Positions 6,034 to 11,404 of a DNA stretch of 11,404 bases are shown piece after piece; the first letter of the stretch is position 1, and the number at the start of each line of letters is the position of its first letter. A model generated the notes under the pieces. That model was not told the DNA's origin. It did not search any database and saw nothing but the letters and a program-made list of their open reading frames with translations. Source of the stretch: an uncultured Trueperaceae bacterium (GTDB lineage: Bacteria > Deinococcota > Deinococci > Deinococcales > Trueperaceae). The stretch is taken from contig CALDPK010000267.1 of assembly GCA_937911855.1 (NCBI GenBank), positions 1 to 11,404 of the forward strand, written 5' to 3'. The translations under genes and the position numbers were made by a program.

Positions 6034-6522
6034 ATGCGTAAACTGATCATCTCGGTAATGGCTTTCTTCGCAATCGGACTGGGTACTGCCCAGGCACAGG
6101 ACGCTTTCGGCACCACGGTCGCCCTGAGCCCCGATTATTACGGCGGTATCTCTGCCGGTGTCACTGGTGGGGACGCTGCGTTCTACCTGCACTTTGGTAT
6201 CAGTGACCTGATCACCCAGGGTGTCGGCACCCGTTTCTCTGTCGGTTACCACGGTGGTTCGATGGGCCTCGCAGCTGACGTCATCGCCAACCTGCCGGTC
6301 AACACCGGCAACGCTCCGCTGGGCATCTACGCCGGCGCTGGCCTCGGCCTCGGTTTCCACCGTGCCGGTACCAACGTCAGCCTGGGTCTCCTGGTGGGTG
6401 CCGAGTACCGCTTCCCCAACTTCACTGAAGGCGGCCTGTTCCTGGAGTTCGGCCCCGCATTCAGCCTGAGTGGGGCCGGCACGGCCTTCAACCTCAAGGG
6501 TGGCTTCAACTACCACTTCTGA
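6034..6522 (+). CDS. Secreted, outer-membrane beta-barrel-like protein
   Basis: A 162-residue exported protein. It begins with a classic signal peptide: MRK, a hydrophobic core to about residue 18, and cleavage expected after AQA at about 21. The mature part of about 140 residues is rich in Gly, aromatic and small hydrophobic residues in alternating patterns typical of short beta-strands, for example FYLHFGIS, TRFSVGYHGG and GLGLGFHRAG, and it ends in NYHF with a C-terminal Phe, as many outer-membrane barrels do. No enzyme motif or named family is recognised; a small OmpA-like or surface barrel is the best guess. Codon use differs from its neighbours, with many GGT and CGT plus GCT and TCT codons, suggesting high expression. 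A strong promoter, leader stem-loop, strong Shine-Dalgarno and intrinsic terminator make it an independent single-gene unit. Confidence 0.85.
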   Translation: MRKLIISVMAFFAIGLGTAQAQDAFGTTVALSPDYYGGISAGVTGGDAAFYLHFGISDLITQGVGTRFSVGYHGGSMGLAADVIANLPVNTGNAPLGIYAGAGLGLGFHRAGTNVSLGLLVGAEYRFPNFTEGGLFLEFGPAFSLSGAGTAFNLKGGFNYHF

Positions 6523-6537
6523 CCGCAACTGAACAGC

Positions 6538-6554
6538 GTGCTTGACAAAAGCAC
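6538..6554 (+). other. Small perfect hairpin before the terminator
   Basis: GTGCTT (6538-6543), loop GACAA, AAGCAC (6549-6554): a perfect 6-bp stem ending one base before the terminator stem. Read on the minus strand it follows the large stem and contains a TTTT run, so it may help stop transcripts arriving from mfd. Confidence 0.5.
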
Positions 6555-6555
6555 T

Positions 6556-6590
6556 GCGGGGAAACCGGATTCCGGTTTCCCCGCTTCTTT
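6556..6590 (+). terminator. Intrinsic terminator of the surface-protein gene
   Basis: GCGGGGAAACCGG (6556-6568), loop ATT, CCGGTTTCCCCGC (6572-6584): a perfect 13-bp GC-rich stem followed by TTCTTT. It lies 33 bases after the stop at 6522. The mfd gene ends at 6618 on the opposite strand, so the stem may act in both directions, although the minus-strand T-run is weaker and further away. Confidence 0.9.
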
Positions 6591-6617
6591 CTGTCTGGTT
6601 GCCGCGAACGGCGACGT

Positions 6618-9600
6618 TCAGCCGCAGGCGTACAGGACGCGCGAGATCGCGTCGATGTACCCGCTCTCCTTCAGGCCACGCTTGCGGATCGAGAAGCCGG
6701 GCGGGTAGCGCGTCGGTTCGACGGTGAACGGCAGCTCCTTGACCAGGCGGGCGTCGTAGTCGACAGTCTCCGTGCCGAAGGCGATCTCGATGTCGGTCAT
6801 GTGTTCCTTGATGGTCACGACGCCCTTGGCGCCGGCGAGCAGCCTGAGCCTGACCAGGTCGACGAACGCCTTGACCTCGGAAGGCATGGGGCCGAACGTT
6901 TCGCGCATCTCACGACCGATCCTGCCGACCTCAGCGAGGCTGGCAGTCTCCGCAAGCCGTCCGTAAAACGCGATGCGCTGGTCATCATCCTGGATGTAGG
7001 CGGGCGTGAGGCGGGCGTCGATGTTCAGGTCGATGGCGACTGCCGGCCGCTCCTCCGCCTGCCGCTCGCCCTTGAGTTTCGCGATCTCCTCCGCCAGCAT
7101 CTCGGTATAGACCGCCAGCGAAACAGCACTTATCTGGCCATGCTGCTCCGGACCCAGCAGGTTGCCGACGCCGCGGATCTCCATATCCTTCTCGGCCAGC
7201 ATGTGACCGCTGCCAAGGTCATTCAGTTCCGCGATGGCGTACAGGCGCCGCTGGGCATCCTCGGTGAGCCGGCCCGGGTAGAACAGGTACGCCCACGCTT
7301 CGGTCTGACGCCGGCCCACGCGGCCACGCAGCTGATACAGCTGCGCCAGCCCCAGCCGGTCGGCCCGCTCTATGACGAGCGTGTTCGCCCCGCTGACGTC
7401 AAGGCCGGATTCGACGATGGTCGTGGCCAGCAGCAGGTCATAGGCACCGTCACCGAAGTTGACCATGACTTCCTCGATGTCACGTGTCTCCATCTGCCCG
7501 TGCACCACGCCGATGCGGATTTCCGGCACCAGCTGCTGCAGGGTGCGGGCGCGCATGCTGATCGAGCCGACGCGGTCGTATATGTAATAAACCTTGCCGC
7601 CCCGCTCGAGTTCGTGCATGATCGCGGCCCTTACGGCCAGCGCGTCGTAAGGCTGCAGGACCGTCTGGATGGGCTTGCGGCCCTCGGGTGGGGTCATTAT
7701 GCGTGAAACGTCCCGGAGGCCCACCAGGCTCATGTACAGCGTCCGTGGGATGGGTGTGGCGGACAGTGACAGCACGTCGATGTTGGCGCGCAGCGCCTTG
7801 AGGCGTTCTTTCTGCGCGACGCCGAAGCGGTGCTCCTCATCGATGACGAGCAGCCCGGGATCCTTGAACTTGATGTTCTCCGACAGAAGCCGGTGGGTGC
7901 CGATGACTATGTCGATGGTCCCGGCCGCAAGACCCTTGAGTATTTCCGTTGCTTCCTTGTCCGTCTGGAACCTCGACAGCAGGCTCACCGTGACCGGCAG
8001 GTCCCTGAAACGCTCGAGGAAGGTGTCATGGTGCTGCCGCGCCAGAATGGTTGTGGGCACCAGGATGGCCACCTGCTTCGAATTGCCGACCGCGCGGTGG
8101 GCGGCCCTGATGGCCACTTCCGTCTTGCCGAAGCCCACGTCACCCGAGACGAGCCGGTCCATCGGCACCGGTTTCTCCATGTCAGCCAGGGTCGCTTCGA
8201 TCGCGCTGGCCTGGTCGCGGGTGAGTTCGAACGGGAAGTTCGCTTCGATGAGCGCGTCCCACTCCGGCACGGGAGGCAGCGGGAAGCCTTCGGTAACCTG
8301 CCGTTCTGCGTACGTGCGCAGCAGTTTGCCGGCCAGCTCCTGGGCGCTTGCCCGGGCCCGCTCGCGGGCGCGGGACCATTCGTTGGTACCCAGGGTCGAC
8401 AGCCGGGGCGGATCATCGGTCGTACCCGGGTGACGCCTGAGCAGCGGCAGCAGTTCCACCGGCAGGTACAGCCTGCCTTCACCGGCGTAGCGCATGATCA
8501 GGTAGTCGCGGGTCACGCCGACCACCTTGCGGGGTTCCAGGCCTTCGAACATGCCGATGCCATGGTCAGGGTGGATCAGGTAATCACCTTTGGCCAGCTG
8601 GGCGGCGTCCCGGACGCTGCGGCCAGCCAGCCGGCTCAGGCGGCGGCCGCCCTGGCTGCCGTACAGCAGCTCCTCGCTGATGACCACCACGCCGGCTTCA
8701 CGGTCCAGGAAACCGCCGGTGACGCCCGGAGCGAGTTTGAGCGTGAGCGCCCCGGGCTCGCCGGGTACGGCTCCTTCAGCCCACCGGACCGGCAGGTCTT
8801 CCAGGCTTCTCGCCGCCAGGAAAGTACCGGTCCGTTCGAAGTTGAGCATCACGTTCACGGACAGGCCCTGTTTCAGCCACTTCTCGCTGTCCGCCCGGAA
8901 TTCCGTCAGCCTGCCGCGGTAATGCCCCAGGGTTTCCACGTCCGGCGCAAGCTCTTCAAGGTCGAGGTGGTCCCGGCCGAACGACGTGATCTTGCGGCCT
9001 TCCAGCAGCGCGTAGAGCCTGGCGGCAGCGTCTTCGCCGAGCTCACCGGGGATCAGTTCTGGTACGTCCAGAAAAACCCGGCCCGGCAGGTGCTCGATCA
9101 GCGCGGTATCCCATGGCGCGCCTTCTGTGTCGTCGGTCACCTCAAGGGGACCCAGCTCCCACATCTGCACTTCGCGGTCCTGGCGCAGCAGCCGGTCGAT
9201 CTCGTCACCGAAAAACTCCAGCCTGAGTTCCGAGCCGGGGTCTTCTGTGGCCATGATCGACACAGTGTCACCCCGCACGCTGAAGCCGGGGGTGGTATCC
9301 CGCTCGAAGCCGAGCATCACCAGGCGTTCCAGCAGTTCCTCGCGCGGGATGACGTCGCCACGTTCGAGCAGCAGCGAGTAGGTCGCAGGTTCCCGCGGGA
9401 ACGCCTTGAGCGCGTGAGTTACGTCCAGGACCACCTTGTCGGCCCGCTGCGGCCAGTCGGCAAGCTCGGGATTGACGCTGGTGCGGCCACCGAACGCCTC
9501 GCCGGAACGGAACATGGGCAGGCGTTCAGCAGTCGTCAGCAGGACGGCTGGTCCGGCCTCGGCCATGAACAGCTGCAGCCGTCTGGCGGCGGGCAGTGCA

Positions 9601-9644
9601 AGTATGCGGGTCGATTCCTGGGGCTTTGTGGCTGTCTCTGTCAT
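6618..9644 (-). CDS. mfd: Transcription-repair coupling factor Mfd
   Basis: Mfd is a DNA translocase that displaces RNA polymerase stalled at lesions and recruits UvrA for nucleotide excision repair. The product has 1008 residues from the ATG at 9644. The N-terminal UvrB-homology part covers about 340 residues, shorter than the roughly 470 before the RNA-polymerase-interaction domain in E. coli Mfd (1148 residues) and in line with short Thermus/Deinococcus proteins. The RID (CarD-like, GDYLIHPDHGIG) follows at about 353-405. The helicase core has Walker A GDVGFGKTE (501-509), DEEH (602-605), SATPIPRTL (628-636) and QLRGRVGR (771-778). The C-terminal TRCF/D7 domain completes it. A TTG at 9674 would add ten residues (MPDFSPRRFA); neither start has a good Shine-Dalgarno, so the start is uncertain. 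It is the last gene of the minus-strand operon, 40 bases after the rsmI stop. Confidence 0.96.
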   Translation of the reverse strand: MTETATKPQESTRILALPAARRLQLFMAEAGPAVLLTTAERLPMFRSGEAFGGRTSVNPELADWPQRADKVVLDVTHALKAFPREPATYSLLLERGDVIPREELLERLVMLGFERDTTPGFSVRGDTVSIMATEDPGSELRLEFFGDEIDRLLRQDREVQMWELGPLEVTDDTEGAPWDTALIEHLPGRVFLDVPELIPGELGEDAAARLYALLEGRKITSFGRDHLDLEELAPDVETLGHYRGRLTEFRADSEKWLKQGLSVNVMLNFERTGTFLAARSLEDLPVRWAEGAVPGEPGALTLKLAPGVTGGFLDREAGVVVISEELLYGSQGGRRLSRLAGRSVRDAAQLAKGDYLIHPDHGIGMFEGLEPRKVVGVTRDYLIMRYAGEGRLYLPVELLPLLRRHPGTTDDPPRLSTLGTNEWSRARERARASAQELAGKLLRTYAERQVTEGFPLPPVPEWDALIEANFPFELTRDQASAIEATLADMEKPVPMDRLVSGDVGFGKTEVAIRAAHRAVGNSKQVAILVPTTILARQHHDTFLERFRDLPVTVSLLSRFQTDKEATEILKGLAAGTIDIVIGTHRLLSENIKFKDPGLLVIDEEHRFGVAQKERLKALRANIDVLSLSATPIPRTLYMSLVGLRDVSRIMTPPEGRKPIQTVLQPYDALAVRAAIMHELERGGKVYYIYDRVGSISMRARTLQQLVPEIRIGVVHGQMETRDIEEVMVNFGDGAYDLLLATTIVESGLDVSGANTLVIERADRLGLAQLYQLRGRVGRRQTEAWAYLFYPGRLTEDAQRRLYAIAELNDLGSGHMLAEKDMEIRGVGNLLGPEQHGQISAVSLAVYTEMLAEEIAKLKGERQAEERPAVAIDLNIDARLTPAYIQDDDQRIAFYGRLAETASLAEVGRIGREMRETFGPMPSEVKAFVDLVRLRLLAGAKGVVTIKEHMTDIEIAFGTETVDYDARLVKELPFTVEPTRYPPGFSIRKRGLKESGYIDAISRVLYACG

Positions 9645-9684
9645 GGCAAAACGGCGCGGACTGAAATCCGGCAACCTGAGAATT

Positions 9685-10515
9685 CTACTTCAAGTCGCCC
9701 TTGCGGACCGTCAGCGAGAACTCGTAGGCATCGTTGCGGCTGGCGCCGGCGAGCAGGAGCGCCTCACGGACTTCGCGCCGGCCGAGTCCCGCGCCACTCA
9801 GCAGCTCAGCCAGTTCCCGGATCCGGGCGATGTCGGCTCCCGCCTGCGGCTCGTCGCTGGCAGCGACGCAGATGACGTACTCACCGCGCGCTTCGGATTC
9901 ACCAGCGAGTACGGCCAGCTCACCGAGCGTTCCGCGCAGTGTCTCCTCGAACTTCTTGCTGAGCTCACGGCTGACCGAGGCGCGCCGCCCGTCACCGCAG
10001 ACTGCAGCCAGGTCAGTAAGCGTCGCCTGCACCCGCTGCGGAGCTTCATAGATTATGGACGTGCCCCTCGCCGCCGCGATCTGGGCGAGCCGCTCGTTCC
10101 TTGCGCTGCCCTTGCGCGGCAGGAACCCTTCGAACGTGAAGCGGGCAGTGTCCAGCCCTGAGAGGACCAGCGCCGGGACGAACGCGGTTGCGCCCGGCAA
10201 CACTTCAACTTCAAGCCCGCGCGCGAGCGCCATTCGGACGAGTTCCGCGCCCGGATCGCTTATGCCGGGAGTGCCCGCGTCGGTGATGAAAGCCAGGGTG
10301 CCTTCGCCGTCCAGCAGTCTGGGCGCCCGTTCAGGGATGGTGTGGGCGTCCAGCCTGACCAGCGGCCTGCCAATGTTCAGGTGCGTCAGCAGGTTCGCGC
10401 TGCGCCGGGTGTCCTCGGCGGCAACCGTTTCGGCTGCCTGCAGCACTTCGACTGCGCGGGTGGTGATGTCACCCAGGTTGCCTATCGGCGTGGGAACCAG
10501 GACCAGCCGGGCCAC
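9685..10515 (-). CDS. rsmI: 16S rRNA (cytidine1402-2'-O)-methyltransferase RsmI
   Basis: SAM-dependent methyltransferase of the tetrapyrrole-methylase fold that 2'-O-methylates C1402 in the 30S decoding centre, affecting start-codon selection and reading fidelity. It has 276 residues, a normal length. In order: VPTPIGNLGDIT (7-18), AEDTR (33-37), DAGTPGISDPG (79-89, SAM-binding loop), LPGATAFVPAL (106-116), FLPRKG (131-136), YEAPQR (156-161) and RELSKKFEE (183-191), all diagnostic for RsmI. The start is GTG at 10515, two bases after the TGA of the SpoIID-like gene and without a recognisable Shine-Dalgarno, which suggests translational coupling. mfd follows on the same strand. Identification is secure. 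Confidence 0.96.
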   Translation of the reverse strand: MARLVLVPTPIGNLGDITTRAVEVLQAAETVAAEDTRRSANLLTHLNIGRPLVRLDAHTIPERAPRLLDGEGTLAFITDAGTPGISDPGAELVRMALARGLEVEVLPGATAFVPALVLSGLDTARFTFEGFLPRKGSARNERLAQIAAARGTSIIYEAPQRVQATLTDLAAVCGDGRRASVSRELSKKFEETLRGTLGELAVLAGESEARGEYVICVAASDEPQAGADIARIRELAELLSGAGLGRREVREALLLAGASRNDAYEFSLTVRKGDLK

Positions 10516-10517
10516 GA

Positions 10518-11342
10518 TCAGTCGGCAAGCCCGAATACCGACAGGCGGCTCAGCTGCGTGCTGGGGTAGTAGAACGCCAGGATCTCGTCGTAAGCGTGGC
10601 CCGCGTGCGCCAGGCTGCGCGCGCCGTACTGGCTCATCCCCACGCCATGACCCCAGCCGTCGCCGCTTACCGACAGGGGGCCGGTGACCGTCAGCCGCGT
10701 CGATTTGAGTCCGACTCCCCGCAGCAATGCCGTCGTCTCGTTGCCATGGAACTGCGCCGTGCCGGAAGTGCCGCGCACCTGCAGCCCGTCCACCCGGCCC
10801 GAGGCAGTGAACGACAGGACGGTCAGGCCGGTGGGCGTGCCGATCTCGAAGCCTGCTGCGCGTACTGCGCTTGCCAGCTGCACCGGGTCGATGGCGAAGG
10901 ACCAGCGCCGGTGCGGCGTGTCCGCCTGAACGTCGGCGCGGGCCTGCAGGTACGGGAGGTCTTCACCCCACACTTCGGAGCTCGAGGCGAGCACCCCGCC
11001 TGAATCGGAGTGGTAGTAGGTGCGGGCGAACGTGCCGCCGTAAGTCAGGACGAGTCCGCGGGTGTCTGCGATCGCCTGGTCGCTGAGCGGGTTCTCGAGG
11101 GCGGTGCCGCTGTACACCTGGCAGTGGGTCGTTGCGCAGATGTCGTAGTCGCTTTGCGGCTCCAGGCTGTTGAGCACGTAGGAGCGGGCGGCGATCGCCT
11201 GCGCGGCGCGGCTCTCGCTCTCGCGGACGAACCAGGACGGCCTCATGCCGGGCTTCTCGCTCGGGCGTACGACCGTCGGCCTGAACGGTGGCGTGAACCT
11301 GAGCAGCCGTCTGCGGGCCACGGGCTCGGCCATGCTGGCCAA
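10518..11342 (-). CDS. SpoIID/LytB-domain protein with aberrant or missing N-terminus
   Basis: SpoIID-family proteins are exported lytic transglycosylases acting on peptidoglycan; homologues occur well outside spore formers. The C-terminal about 230 residues are convincing: QAIAARSYVL (48-57 of a 274-residue reading from TTG 11342), ATTHCQVYSG (70-79), YYHSDSGG (109-116), and GDGWGHGVGMSQYG (227-240). Upstream of about residue 45 (roughly base 11210-11225) the resemblance stops. The expected signal peptide and the segment with the catalytic glutamate (GEM before PxSWP; Glu88 in B. subtilis SpoIID) are not there. The nearest text is PGMRPSWF, with no Glu, and spacing to QAIAAR is longer by about three residues. 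An in-frame stop at 11397-11399 prevents extension. The true gene is thus probably 5'-truncated, rearranged or joined to foreign sequence. Listed end is the longest reading with a start codon; the real boundary is uncertain. First gene of the minus-strand rsmI-mfd operon as seen. Confidence 0.7.
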   Translation of the reverse strand: MASMAEPVARRRLLRFTPPFRPTVVRPSEKPGMRPSWFVRESESRAAQAIAARSYVLNSLEPQSDYDICATTHCQVYSGTALENPLSDQAIADTRGLVLTYGGTFARTYYHSDSGGVLASSSEVWGEDLPYLQARADVQADTPHRRWSFAIDPVQLASAVRAAGFEIGTPTGLTVLSFTASGRVDGLQVRGTSGTAQFHGNETTALLRGVGLKSTRLTVTGPLSVSGDGWGHGVGMSQYGARSLAHAGHAYDEILAFYYPSTQLSRLSVFGLAD

Positions 11343-11404
11343 GGAGCTGGACCGCTCCCGCGAATGGGCGACGTTCCTCTCCGCCGCCGTCGATAATCAC
11401 CTCG
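11245..11404 (+). CDS. Possible unidentified gene start, cut by window edge
   Basis: A plus-strand frame from ATG 11245 stays open for 53 codons to the window end. It reads like a natural protein: a beta-like FSLGRTTVGLNGG followed by a helix-like AMLAKELDRSREWATFL. AGGA at 11234-11237 is 7 bases before the ATG. By my count first-position G+C (about 65%) exceeds second-position G+C (about 56%), as expected for coding on this strand and opposite to expectation for the antisense SpoIID frame; third positions coincide and do not discriminate. I do not recognise the family. The frame is open upstream too, so this could be the inside of a gene joined at a breakpoint near 11210-11225. Evidence is modest. 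Confidence 0.35.
   Translation, partial: MPGFSLGRTTVGLNGGVNLSSRLRATGSAMLAKELDRSREWATFLSAAVDNHL

Noticed and set aside
6601..6612. GCCG-CGAA-CGGC mini-hairpin after the mfd stop as an mfd terminator
   Set aside because: Only a 4-bp stem and no T-run follows on the minus strand.
7830..9875. Very long plus-strand open frame (681 codons) opposite mfd
   Set aside because: It is antisense to a secure Mfd reading with all helicase motifs; long antisense frames are expected in GC-rich DNA and its composition (Gln/Arg/His-rich) is not protein-like.
9436..10687. Plus-strand open frames opposite rsmI and the SpoIID gene
   Set aside because: Shadows of minus-strand genes with diagnostic motifs; low-complexity Ser/Arg-rich translations.
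1..11404. Search for tRNAs, rRNA, CRISPR arrays, IS ends, toxin-antitoxin or defence genes
   Set aside because: No cloverleaf-like sequence, spaced repeats, transposase motifs or defence domains seen; every sizeable stretch is covered by housekeeping genes. The lone GIY-YIG protein has no defence or homing context.

Overview
The window is GC-rich chromosomal DNA (roughly two thirds G+C by eye) with strongly G/C-ending codons, tightly packed genes and a single gene-poor gap of about 140 bases. The gene set suggests an outer-membrane bacterium of the Deinococcota (Deinococcus/Truepera-like): a deoxyadenosine/deoxyguanosine-type nucleoside kinase, a short Thermus/Deinococcus-sized Mfd, a MurE without the diaminopimelate signature DNPR, a secreted beta-barrel-like protein, and TANNNT-type -10 boxes close to starts. 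This is an inference from content; no rRNA or lineage marker is present.

Left half, plus strand (1-5891): alr (5' end cut by the window edge), a deoxynucleoside kinase, murE, a pyrimidine-nucleoside/thymidine phosphorylase, era, and a small GIY-YIG protein. alr to the kinase to murE is probably one transcript (37- and 7-base gaps). The phosphorylase may also have its own leaderless promoter, and era has its own extended -10 promoter plus a leader hairpin. alr and murE supply and build the peptidoglycan stem peptide; the kinase and phosphorylase belong to (deoxy)nucleoside salvage; Era acts in 30S ribosome maturation.

Centre (5892-6617): the window's best promoter drives a single-gene unit. 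It has a stem-loop almost at the predicted mRNA 5' end, a strong Shine-Dalgarno, a 162-residue signal-peptide protein with expression-adapted codons, and a strong intrinsic terminator preceded by a second small hairpin. This unit meets the next operon tail to tail.

Right half, minus strand (11342 down to 6618): a SpoIID/LytB-domain protein, rsmI (16S rRNA C1402 2'-O-methyltransferase) and mfd (transcription-repair coupling factor), read in that order with almost no gaps. The last ~180-200 bases do not fit: the SpoIID gene loses its expected N-terminal part, including its catalytic-glutamate motif, while a coding-like plus-strand frame with a Shine-Dalgarno appears. That suggests a rearrangement or a chimeric contig end.

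I found no defence system, mobile element, CRISPR array, tRNA or rRNA. Most of the window is ordinary housekeeping DNA. The items most worth a second look are the SpoIID breakpoint, the TTG-initiated GIY-YIG gene coupled to era, and the OmpA-like leader of the surface protein.
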